This document shows, in pieces, positions 24,856-32,889 of a stretch of DNA of 43,439 bases. Positions within the stretch are counted from its first letter, which is position 1; every line of letters starts with the position of its first letter. The notes under the pieces are model-generated. The model saw only the letters and a list, made by a program, of their open reading frames with translations, made no database searches and was not told the origin of the DNA. Source of the DNA: Megamonas sp. UBA1799 (lineage in GTDB: Bacteria > Bacillota > Negativicutes > Selenomonadales > Selenomonadaceae); NCBI GenBank assembly GCA_002319815.1, contig DCFR01000059.1:1-43439 (forward strand), read 5' to 3'. A program made the translations under genes and the position numbers.

Positions 24856-26649
24856 TTATTTTTTCTTAGCGGCTGTTACCGTACGAATCGACAATTCTTT
24901 CAACTGCTTATCCTCAACTTCAGACGGCGCATGAGCCATAACATCCGATGCGCTCTGCGTTTTTGGAAAAGCGATGACATCGCGGATCGAATCGCGCTTA
25001 GCCATAAGCATCACCAAGCGGTCCAGACCAAAAGCCAGTCCGCCATGCGGCGGAGTACCGAACTGGAACGCATCCATCATAAAGCCAAACTTGGCATGCG
25101 CTACTTCCGGCGTGAGACCAACGGCCTCAAAGACCTGCTCCTGAAGATCGCTGTTGTAGATACGCAGGCTGCCGCCGCCGATTTCCACGCCGTTCAGCAC
25201 CATATCATATGCATTGGCCTTGACCCGTCCCGGATCCGTCTTCAGATACTGAATATCCTCATCGCGCGGCGCGGTAAACGGATGATGCATTGCCTTCCAG
25301 CGCTTTTCTTCCTCGCTGTATTCAAACATCGGGAAGTCGACAACCCAGAGGAAGCAGAGCTTATCCGGATCAATGAGATGTCTCCGGCGGCCCATCTCCA
25401 AACGCAGCGCGCCCAGCGACTGCGCCACAACCAGCGGCTTATCGGCAATCACCAGCAGCAGATCGCCGGTTTTGGCATGGCAGGCCGTCTTAATCTGTTC
25501 AAACGTTTCATCCGAATAGAACTTCTTAAACGGAGACTTGATCCCCTCTTCCGTATACTGAATCCAGGCCAGCCCCTTAGCGCCGTAGCCCTTCACATAT
25601 TCAACCAACCCGTCAAGTTCACGCCGAGGAATATTGGCATAATCCTCCACATTGATCACCTTGACCTGCCCGCCATTCTCCAAGACCGACTCAAAAACCT
25701 TGAACTCCGATCCCTTCATATACGCGGAAATATCCATCAGTTCCATGCCAAAGCGCAGATCCGGCTTATCTGAACCAAAGCGCTCCATTGCGTCATCCCA
25801 GGTCATGCGCAGGAATGGCCCCGGAATCTTCGCACCGATCGCTTTATCAAACAGCTCCGTCATCATGCCTTCCATCATCGTGAGAATGGTTTCCTGATCA
25901 ATGAATGACATTTCAATATCCAGCTGGGTAAACTCCGGCTGCCGATCTGCCCGCAGATCCTCATCGCGGAAGCAGCGAACAATCTGGAAATACTTTTCAA
26001 ATCCAGCCACCATCAGAATCTGCTTATAAATCTGCGGCGACTGCGGCAATGCATAAAACAGTCCCGGATTCAGGCGGCTAGGCACGAGAAAATCACGGGC
26101 GCCTTCCGGCGTGCTCTTGCAAAGCATTGGCGTTTCAATCTCCAGAAAACCATTGCGGTCAAAATAATCGCGCATGATTTTCGTAACCCGATGACGCAGA
26201 ATGATATTCCGCTGCATCTCCGGACGACGCAAATCGAGAAAACGATATTTCAGACGCAGCATTTCATCAACATCGAGATTATCCTGAATATAAAACGGCG
26301 GCGTCTTCGCCTTATTCAAAATACGCAATTCATTGCAGACAATCTCAATTGTCCCCGTATCCATTTTTGGATTCACGGTATCCGCCGAACGCGCCCGCAC
26401 TTTGCCGCGAACGCCAATCACGAACTCGGACCGCAGGGATTCCGCTTTATGAAAAGTTCCCGCATTCATTGCCGCTTCATCATAGACAATCTGAACAAAT
26501 CCGGAACGATCCCGTAAATCAACAAAAATCAAGCCGCCATGATCGCGGCGGCGTGACACCCAGCCGCAAACAACAACTTCCTGGCCCACCTCAGTCTGAC
26601 GGAGTTCTCCGCAATGATGGGTCCTTTTCATCCCTTCTAATGTTTCCAT
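24856..26649 (-). CDS. aspS: Aspartate-tRNA ligase, bacterial type
   Basis: Charges tRNA(Asp) with aspartate. 597 aa with an N-terminal OB anticodon-binding domain (CGELRQTEVG, WVSRRRDHGG), the class II core with motif 2 (FRDEDLRADRQPEFTQLD) and motif 3 (GLAFGLDRL), and the large GAD insertion typical of bacterial AspRS. With gatCAB in the same genome it could be non-discriminating and also charge tRNA(Asn), but no decisive residue was read. The start codon overlaps the hisS stop (TAATG), with AAGGG just upstream; an internal ATG six codons on is possible. Confidence 0.97.
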   Translation of the reverse strand: METLEGMKRTHHCGELRQTEVGQEVVVCGWVSRRRDHGGLIFVDLRDRSGFVQIVYDEAAMNAGTFHKAESLRSEFVIGVRGKVRARSADTVNPKMDTGTIEIVCNELRILNKAKTPPFYIQDNLDVDEMLRLKYRFLDLRRPEMQRNIILRHRVTKIMRDYFDRNGFLEIETPMLCKSTPEGARDFLVPSRLNPGLFYALPQSPQIYKQILMVAGFEKYFQIVRCFRDEDLRADRQPEFTQLDIEMSFIDQETILTMMEGMMTELFDKAIGAKIPGPFLRMTWDDAMERFGSDKPDLRFGMELMDISAYMKGSEFKVFESVLENGGQVKVINVEDYANIPRRELDGLVEYVKGYGAKGLAWIQYTEEGIKSPFKKFYSDETFEQIKTACHAKTGDLLLVIADKPLVVAQSLGALRLEMGRRRHLIDPDKLCFLWVVDFPMFEYSEEEKRWKAMHHPFTAPRDEDIQYLKTDPGRVKANAYDMVLNGVEIGGGSLRIYNSDLQEQVFEAVGLTPEVAHAKFGFMMDAFQFGTPPHGGLAFGLDRLVMLMAKRDSIRDVIAFPKTQSASDVMAHAPSEVEDKQLKELSIRTVTAAKKK

Positions 26650-27914
26650 TATCCCTTCACCTCAGCACATAGCTTATTTATAATTTCTTTCATTGTAACC
26701 TTTTCCTGCTCGCTTGTCTGCATATTACGCAGCGTAGCAGCCTGTTCCCGGACTTCATCCTCGCCGAGAATAACCACAAAACGAGCATTGGCCTTGTTGG
26801 CCTGTTTCATCTGCGCTTTCATACTGCGTCCCGCGAAATCCATCTGTGCCGAAAGCCCGGCAGAGCGCATCGCCATCAAAAGCTGAAAAGCAGCTGTCTG
26901 CACATTTTCTCCCAACGCCACGACAAAAACATCAACTGCATCCGGCAGCGCCGGTAAAAGCTGCTGCTGCTCCAACGCTAAAAGAACACGTTCCAATCCC
27001 ACAGCAAAACCGACAGCCGGCGTTGGGCTGCCGCCGATTTCTTCTACCAGGCCATCGTAGCGGCCGCCGCCGGCAACCGCACTCTGCGCGCCCAACGGCG
27101 CATATTTGACTTCAAACGCGGTCTTCGTGTAATAATCCAGCCCCCGCACCAGTCTGGGATCAAGCTGGAAGGAAATGCCGGCGGTACGAAGATATTCCTG
27201 TACACGGGAAAAATGATCCCGGCACTCATCACACAGACAATCGGTAATCTCCGGCGCACCTATGGATAACTGCTGGCATTGTTCATGCTTGCAGTCAAGA
27301 ATGCGCATCGGATTGCGATCATAACGCGACTGACAGTCCTCGCAAAGACCGGAAAGCTTATCTTTAAAAAACTCCTGCAGCCGCTGCCGGTAAACCGGGC
27401 GGCACTGCGGACAGCCGACCGAATTCAGACTGAGAGAAAGATCTTTCAGTCCCAGCGATTCCAGAAAACGCACGGCTAAAATAATAATTTCCGCATCTAC
27501 CGCCGGATTCATCTCGCCCAGCGCTTCAACGCCAAATTGATGAAATTCGCGATACCGTCCAGCCTGCGGGCGGTCATAACGGAACATTGACCCTATATAA
27601 AACAGTTTTGTCAGCGCCGTCCCGGCATAAAGCTTGTTCTGCAGATAAGCGCGGACTGCCGCCGCCGTATTTTCCGGACGCAGCGTAATGCTCCGTCCGC
27701 CGCGGTCGGTAAAAGTATACATTTCTTTTTCGACAACATCCGTAGTATCGCCGATGCCGCGCTGAAAAAGTTCCGTATGCTCAAAGAGCGGCGTACGAAT
27801 TTCTTTATAGCCATAACAGCCACAGATTTCCCGTATTTTTTGCTCCAGATACAGCCACTGCCCAATGCCATCCGGCAGAATATCCTTTGTCCCCCGAGGG
27901 GCATTCATCAACAT
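26649..27914 (-). CDS. hisS: Histidine-tRNA ligase
   Basis: Charges tRNA(His). 421 aa. Class II motif 2 is FRYDRPQAGRYREFHQFGVE, histidine-specific motifs are LVRGLDYYTKTAFE and a GGGRYDGLV block, and a C-terminal anticodon-binding domain starts near residue 325. The insertion domain carries several cysteine pairs (CPQC, CEDC, CDEC), as in many bacterial HisRS. ATG 27914 overlaps the hemZ stop by 7 nt, with AGGAGG upstream; ATG 27908 is an alternative. hisS-aspS adjacency is common in Firmicutes. No T-box leader is present because the gene is internal to the operon. Confidence 0.97.
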   Translation of the reverse strand: MLMNAPRGTKDILPDGIGQWLYLEQKIREICGCYGYKEIRTPLFEHTELFQRGIGDTTDVVEKEMYTFTDRGGRSITLRPENTAAAVRAYLQNKLYAGTALTKLFYIGSMFRYDRPQAGRYREFHQFGVEALGEMNPAVDAEIIILAVRFLESLGLKDLSLSLNSVGCPQCRPVYRQRLQEFFKDKLSGLCEDCQSRYDRNPMRILDCKHEQCQQLSIGAPEITDCLCDECRDHFSRVQEYLRTAGISFQLDPRLVRGLDYYTKTAFEVKYAPLGAQSAVAGGGRYDGLVEEIGGSPTPAVGFAVGLERVLLALEQQQLLPALPDAVDVFVVALGENVQTAAFQLLMAMRSAGLSAQMDFAGRSMKAQMKQANKANARFVVILGEDEVREQAATLRNMQTSEQEKVTMKEIINKLCAEVKG

Positions 27915-29413
27915 AAATGAGTTTCCTCCTGTTCACCATACGCCTCAGCCAAAAGCGAAGCGCGCTTTTCTATATATGTATCAATACGGTCCATATAAAT
28001 GGACACTTCCTTCGCATTGAAAGCTCCTTTAAGACGCTGCGTGCGAGGATTGACCACTTTTGTTGTTGCTGAACCGCCGATGCCGATAATCGTCTGATGC
28101 TCTTCCATAATTTGTATGTTATACATACTTTCTGCGCCGGGACGGCAACAGCCAATGTTTTCCAACTGTCCGCTCTGATAGCCCTGACGATACAGATAAT
28201 AGGGAATCAATCCCAGCTCCCGCACATGCCCCATCGCATTTTCAAACATCCGGCGGGCCTCAGCGTCATCGGGCAGTTCAATTTCATCCAAATGCAGCTT
28301 CAACCGCGAACCGCGTTTCAAAGCCAGCGCATGCAGCGTAATATCATCCGGCTTCAGGCTGACAATCTGCCGCATCGTATCATCCACATCGGCCACAGTT
28401 TCTCCGGGAAGCCCAATGATGAGATCCATATTAATCTCTGGTATGCCAGCTTCCCGCAGCATCCGGTACATAGTGACGATATCCTGCGGCGTATGATTGC
28501 GGCCGATCCGACGTAACGTTCTTTCCTGCATGCTCTGCGGATTCACGCTGACCCGGCTCACCTGGCAATCTGCCATAGTTTGTACCTTAGCCGGCGATAT
28601 ACTATCCGGCCGACCAGCCTCAACGGTAAATTCCAGAGTTGCCGCGCCATAAAAGGTATGATACACCAACTGCAGCATTTCGGAAAAATAAGCATCCGGC
28701 AAACTTGTCGGCGTTCCCCCGCCTACATAAATACTTTGCACCTGGAAGCCATATTGCCGCACCGCCGCGGCTGCCGCCGCCAGATCCTGACGGAACACCG
28801 TCATAAAACGATCCAGTTCCTCTGCTGCCGGCAGCACATACGCCGGAAAAGAGCAATACAAACAACGGGATGGGCAATACGGAATCCCTACATAAATACT
28901 AACCGTATGGTCATCCGTCCGAGCTAAAAACGGTCTCTGCCGAAAAGCCAGCTGCGTGATTAATTCGGCTTTTTCCCCGCCAACCTCGTAATCTTCCGCC
29001 AGCCGCCGCATAATCGCCGCTTCATCCACACCAGCATCAATGTAACGGTGAACGATTTTTGTCGGCCGCACCCCATGCAAAATACCCCAGGCAGCCGGCG
29101 GCATCCCGCAATGCTCCCGCAGCAAACGATAAAGATTTAACTTTACCAGCCGGTGTACAGCTGCGCTTTCATGCTCTCCGACCCGCCCCGTTCCCGTACA
29201 TGACCACCTATGCTGACCGCCGGTTATGTCCTCCAGCGTCAGCTGCGTCACAATACAGACAGCATCCTCGGGCTGGCGTTCATTTTGCACGCTCATCCGC
29301 CGATACGACGGATTCTCCCCGCCAACGACAATTTTAAAAAGTGCCAGAACCTCTTTTACAACTTTGACAATGACTTGATCCTCACTATTCAAAGAAAATT
29401 CCTGTACATTCAA
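27908..29413 (-). CDS. hemZ: HemZ-type oxygen-independent coproporphyrinogen dehydrogenase
   Basis: Radical SAM enzyme of the HemN/HemW/HemZ group, thought to oxidise coproporphyrinogen III during haem synthesis under anaerobiosis. 501 aa. The N-terminal 170 residues are the HemZ-specific extension. The iron-sulfur motif is C180, C184 and C187 (PYCPSRCLYC), followed by YVGGGTPTS and GLPGETVADV. The start is TTG 29413, 3 nt after the fur stop; GGAG lies 12 nt upstream inside fur. HemW-like chaperone or other functions cannot be ruled out for the group. Placement after a Fur-family regulator suggests metal- or oxidant-linked control. Confidence 0.87.
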   Translation of the reverse strand: MNVQEFSLNSEDQVIVKVVKEVLALFKIVVGGENPSYRRMSVQNERQPEDAVCIVTQLTLEDITGGQHRWSCTGTGRVGEHESAAVHRLVKLNLYRLLREHCGMPPAAWGILHGVRPTKIVHRYIDAGVDEAAIMRRLAEDYEVGGEKAELITQLAFRQRPFLARTDDHTVSIYVGIPYCPSRCLYCSFPAYVLPAAEELDRFMTVFRQDLAAAAAAVRQYGFQVQSIYVGGGTPTSLPDAYFSEMLQLVYHTFYGAATLEFTVEAGRPDSISPAKVQTMADCQVSRVSVNPQSMQERTLRRIGRNHTPQDIVTMYRMLREAGIPEINMDLIIGLPGETVADVDDTMRQIVSLKPDDITLHALALKRGSRLKLHLDEIELPDDAEARRMFENAMGHVRELGLIPYYLYRQGYQSGQLENIGCCRPGAESMYNIQIMEEHQTIIGIGGSATTKVVNPRTQRLKGAFNAKEVSIYMDRIDTYIEKRASLLAEAYGEQEETHLC

Positions 29414-29416
29414 TAT

Positions 29417-29860
29417 TTACTGGCACTCCTTACAATAACCAAAAAATTTTACTTGATGATCGACGATCTGAAAACCTGATTTTTGCGCCACATCCTTCTC
29501 CAGCTCATCCAGCAGATCATCAGAAAACTCAATGACCCGGCCGCATTTCAGGCAAATGAGATGATGATGCTGATGTGCCTCCGGCAAAGCCGATCCCAGC
29601 TCATAACGGCTGCAGCCATCGCCGAATTCCATTTTTTGCAGAATACTTAGTTCTGCCAGCAGTTCCAAGCTGCGATAAACCGTCGCCAAGCCAATATCCA
29701 ACGGCTTGCCGCGCAGAATCCCATAAACATCCTCGGCGCTGAGATGCTCCCCCGGATGACTGAGGAACACCTCCAGAACTGTCTGCCGCTGCGTCGTGAG
29801 CTTGTGCTGACGCTCCTGCAACCGCTGTTTAAGATCCTCCATTGTAAACTTACCTGGCAT
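29417..29860 (-). CDS. fur: Fur-family metal-dependent transcriptional repressor
   Basis: 147 aa from ATG 29860, chosen because AAGGAG lies 8 nt upstream (the frame is open to 29908). A winged helix (about 10-80; recognition helix near GLATVYRSLELL) is followed by the dimerisation domain with the regulatory metal site around H96-H100 (HQHHH) and two structural zinc pairs, C103-C106 (CLKC) and C143-C146 (CKEC). Fur, PerR and Zur share this layout, so the sensed metal is uncertain. First gene of fur-hemZ-hisS-aspS; likely autoregulated at its AT-rich promoter. Confidence 0.9.
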   Translation of the reverse strand: MPGKFTMEDLKQRLQERQHKLTTQRQTVLEVFLSHPGEHLSAEDVYGILRGKPLDIGLATVYRSLELLAELSILQKMEFGDGCSRYELGSALPEAHQHHHLICLKCGRVIEFSDDLLDELEKDVAQKSGFQIVDHQVKFFGYCKECQ

Positions 29861-29898
29861 AATACAGACTCCTTCATCAAAACTGTTCAAATATTTAT

Positions 29899-29927
29899 AT
29901 TGTAACAAAAAACGCTCTCAATTACAA
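29899..29927 (-). promoter_or_regulatory. fur promoter
   Basis: Minus-strand TTGTAA (29927-29922), 17 nt, TACAAT (29904-29899), followed by AT-rich sequence forming an imperfect dyad (CAATAT/AATATTTG) that could be a Fur-type operator. An overlapping alternative is TTGAGA, 16 nt, TATAAA. Confidence 0.55.
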
Positions 29928-29951
29928 AGGAAATATTCCCTTCCCGCCGAA

Positions 29952-30575
29952 TCATCCCTGCAAATAGGGATTATAACGGCGTTCCCAGCCAATGGTTGTC
30001 TCCGGGCCATGTCCCGGATAAACCCGGGTTTCATCGGGCAGCGGCAGCAGCTTTTCCCGAACAGAACGCACCAACTCGATCTCCGAACCGCCAGGGAAAT
30101 CACCGCGGCCAATGGACTCGGCAAACAAGGTGTCACCGCTAAAAACCACACCCTCGCCGATCAGGCAAATGCCGCCCGGCGAATGTCCCGGCGTATGAAC
30201 CACCCGGAAAGATCCGCCCTCAAAAGCGATTTCATCTCCCTCGGCCAGCAACCGGTCAGGAGGGCCCGAAAGCGCCTGATAGCCCATAAAAGCCGACAGA
30301 TTGGCCCGCGCATCCGTCAGCATATACTGATCCGCTGCATGAAGCAGCAGCGGAGCCCCCGTTGCCTTGCGCACGGCATCATTGGCGCCGATATGATCGC
30401 CATGGCCATGCGTATTGATAATGGCTTGTACCGCAATCTTCTCTGCCCGCACATAAGCCAGAATCTCCTCGGCATTGCCGCCGGGATCAATGATAATCCC
30501 CTGTCCGCTGTCGGCATCGGAAACTACATAACAATTTACCCCGATAGGCCCGACTACAAAACTTTTAATTATCAT
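29952..30575 (-). CDS. Metallo-beta-lactamase fold hydrolase (glyoxalase II-like)
   Basis: 207 aa. The metal-binding THGHGDHIG motif gives H56, H58, D60 and H61; further ligands lie in HTPGHSPG and in the C-terminal YPGHGPETT. This matches the hydroxyacylglutathione hydrolase/YcbL group. Glutathione is uncommon in such anaerobes, so another thioester is likely. The start is ATG 30575 (GGAGG 9 nt upstream), overlapping the rel stop by 11 nt; coupling to rel is a frequent arrangement. Confidence 0.9.
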   Translation of the reverse strand: MIIKSFVVGPIGVNCYVVSDADSGQGIIIDPGGNAEEILAYVRAEKIAVQAIINTHGHGDHIGANDAVRKATGAPLLLHAADQYMLTDARANLSAFMGYQALSGPPDRLLAEGDEIAFEGGSFRVVHTPGHSPGGICLIGEGVVFSGDTLFAESIGRGDFPGGSEIELVRSVREKLLPLPDETRVYPGHGPETTIGWERRYNPYLQG

Positions 30576-32802
30576 CAATTATATCCTCCTTTGTGCTGGA
30601 CATCATCGAACGCGAAACACTGTATACATCCTTCATCCGGCGCATTTTGGTCATGATCTGGGAAACTTGCTGTGAATTGCGCACATCCAGTCCCATCATC
30701 ACGGTAGATGTTTTATTGCTGCGGTTTGGTTTCGCATTAATCGAAGTAATGTTAATCTTCATTTCTGATGGCACCGCTAACAAACTCGTCAGAACGCCGC
30801 TCCGGTCATTGCAGGTGATTTCGATCTGAACGGTGTATACCTTATCCAGACCAATATCCCAATTCACTTCAATCACCCGGGTAAGATCGCTCATATCGCT
30901 CAGCACATTTGGGCAGTCCGCACGATGTACTGAAACTCCGCGCCCGCGCGTAATATAGCCGATAATCGGATCGCCCGGTATAGGGTTACAGCAGCGCGCC
31001 AGACGGACCAGCAAGCCGCCCTCGCCCTCGACCAGAATTCCATGACTGGATTTCTTCATTGTCCCTTTTTGTGGTTTTAATTCCTCCAACATTTTAGAAA
31101 TATCAGGAGGCGTCGTACGCTGCAAATCTTTCTTGTGCAGCTCAATCAGCTTGGTCAAAATCCCCTTCACCGTAATGCCGCCATAGCCGAGCGCTGCCAG
31201 CAGATCTTCTTCCGTCTGAATATTGAGCTTCTGAGCAATCAGCTTCAGACGACCTTCTTTTAGCAGCTCCCGGGGTTCATAACCAAGATGCTTGGAGTCC
31301 TTCTCGAGCAGTTCCATACCCCGTTCAATATTTTCCTCACGCCGGGCCTTCTTGAACCAGGAACGGATTTTGTTCCGCGTTTCCGAAGAAGCTACGATGT
31401 TCAGCCAGTCACGGCTCGGACCGCCATTGGCCTTGTTGGTGATGATAGAGACGATATCGCCGTTTTTCAGCTTGTACTCCAGCGGCACCAGCTTGCCGTT
31501 GACCTTGGCGCCCACACAATGATGACCGATTTCCGTATGAATCCTATACGCAAAGTCCAAAGGAATTGAGCCTTTCGGCAAATCAATCACATCGCCCTGC
31601 GGCGTAAAAACAAAAACTTCATCAGAAAAAACATCGACCTTGAGGGCTTCAACATATTCCCTCGGGTCGCTGAGTTCCTGCTGCAAATTGACCAGCTGCC
31701 GCAGCCAGGAAAGTTTCTGATCATATGCGTCACCGGCTCCGACACTCTTGCCGCTTTCCTTATATTTCCAATGTGCGGCGACACCATATTCTGATACGCG
31801 ATGCATGGCAAACGTACGAATCTGTATTTCCAGCGGATAACCGCGCGTCATCACCGTCGTGTGCAGCGATTGATAGCCATTTGATTTCGGCATGGCAATA
31901 TAATCTTTGAACCGCCCCGGCATAGGCTTCCACATCGCATGAATAATGCCCAGCACGCCATAACAGTCACGTACCGTATCCACCAGCACCCGCACGGCTG
32001 AAAGATCATAAATCTCGCTGATATCCTTATTATCACGTTTCATTTTCTTATAAATACTGTAAAAATGCTTCGCACGCCCGCGGATTTCCACCTTCATGTC
32101 GGCTTCCGTCAGCTTTGTCTGCAGCTGCTGAATCGCGTTATCAATGAACTCCTGCCGTTCCCGGCGTTTTTGCTTGACGCTTTCCACCAAATCATAGTAA
32201 GTTTCCGGTTCCAGATACCGCAGACATAAATCCTCCAGCTCCCACTTGATACTGGAAATACCCAGTCGGTTCGCCAGTGGAGCATAAATCTCGATGGTTT
32301 CCTTGGCAATGCGTTTCTGCTTATCTTCGCGCATGTATTTCAAGGTCCGCATATTATGCAGACGATCCGCCAGCTTTATCAAAATGACCCGGATATCCTT
32401 AGCCATCGCTAAAAAAAGCTTACGATAGTTCTCCAGCTGCTGTTCTTCCTTCGATTTATAGGTAATCCGCCCCAGCTTTGTGACTCCGTCAATCAGCATC
32501 GCTACTTCATCGCCAAAATGCTCCTGCATTTCTTCAATGGTATAAGTCGTATCCTCGACTACATCATGAAGTAAGGCCGCGCTGATGGTCGCTTCATCCA
32601 GATGCAGATCCGTAAGGATTTTCGCTACATTCAGCGGATGGATGATATAATCTTCTCCCGAAGCCCGTTTTTGCCCCTCGTGAGCCGCATGAGCCAATTC
32701 ATAGGCACGCTGAATCAGCGCCGTATTTGCCTCCGGTTGTGACTTCCGGACAGCCGCAAGAATATCATCCATGGTTACTTTTACGCTATCCTCATCATTC
32801 AT
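30565..32802 (-). CDS. rel: Bifunctional (p)ppGpp synthetase/hydrolase (Rel/SpoT)
   Basis: Makes and degrades (p)ppGpp in the stringent response, associated with ribosomes. 745 aa. The HD hydrolase domain has H55, H79-D80 and VVEDT; the synthetase domain carries RFKDYIAMPKSNGYQSLHT, where the RFKD charge pattern is that of bifunctional enzymes; then TGS (VFTPQGDVIDLP), a conserved Cys-rich/zinc segment (LARCCNPIPGD) and a C-terminal ACT domain. Hydrolase and synthetase residues look intact. GAGGTGA lies 10 nt from ATG 32802 and 7 nt from TTG 32805. The leader contains a hairpin next to the ribosome binding site. Confidence 0.97.
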   Translation of the reverse strand: MNDEDSVKVTMDDILAAVRKSQPEANTALIQRAYELAHAAHEGQKRASGEDYIIHPLNVAKILTDLHLDEATISAALLHDVVEDTTYTIEEMQEHFGDEVAMLIDGVTKLGRITYKSKEEQQLENYRKLFLAMAKDIRVILIKLADRLHNMRTLKYMREDKQKRIAKETIEIYAPLANRLGISSIKWELEDLCLRYLEPETYYDLVESVKQKRRERQEFIDNAIQQLQTKLTEADMKVEIRGRAKHFYSIYKKMKRDNKDISEIYDLSAVRVLVDTVRDCYGVLGIIHAMWKPMPGRFKDYIAMPKSNGYQSLHTTVMTRGYPLEIQIRTFAMHRVSEYGVAAHWKYKESGKSVGAGDAYDQKLSWLRQLVNLQQELSDPREYVEALKVDVFSDEVFVFTPQGDVIDLPKGSIPLDFAYRIHTEIGHHCVGAKVNGKLVPLEYKLKNGDIVSIITNKANGGPSRDWLNIVASSETRNKIRSWFKKARREENIERGMELLEKDSKHLGYEPRELLKEGRLKLIAQKLNIQTEEDLLAALGYGGITVKGILTKLIELHKKDLQRTTPPDISKMLEELKPQKGTMKKSSHGILVEGEGGLLVRLARCCNPIPGDPIIGYITRGRGVSVHRADCPNVLSDMSDLTRVIEVNWDIGLDKVYTVQIEITCNDRSGVLTSLLAVPSEMKINITSINAKPNRSNKTSTVMMGLDVRNSQQVSQIMTKMRRMKDVYSVSRSMMSSTKEDIIDDN

Positions 32803-32817
32803 CAATATATCACCTCA

Positions 32818-32859
32818 CTGCCGTATACATCGGCAGAATCTCCATTCTATCTCATTATA
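32818..32859 (-). promoter_or_regulatory. rel -10 box and leader hairpin
   Basis: A minus-strand TATAAT (32859-32854) lies about 50 nt upstream of rel; the -35 is poor. Between them CTGCCG (32818-32823) and CGGCAG (32831-32836) form a 6-bp stem with a 7-nt loop that ends just before GAGGTGA, where it could modulate ribosome access. Confidence 0.45.
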
Positions 32860-32889
32860 ACATTATTTTTCTGATACGCTATGCTTTAT

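Noticed and set aside
26649..27914. Possible T-box control of hisS/aspS
   Set aside because: hisS and aspS overlap upstream genes directly, leaving no room for a T-box leader, and none is seen before fur.
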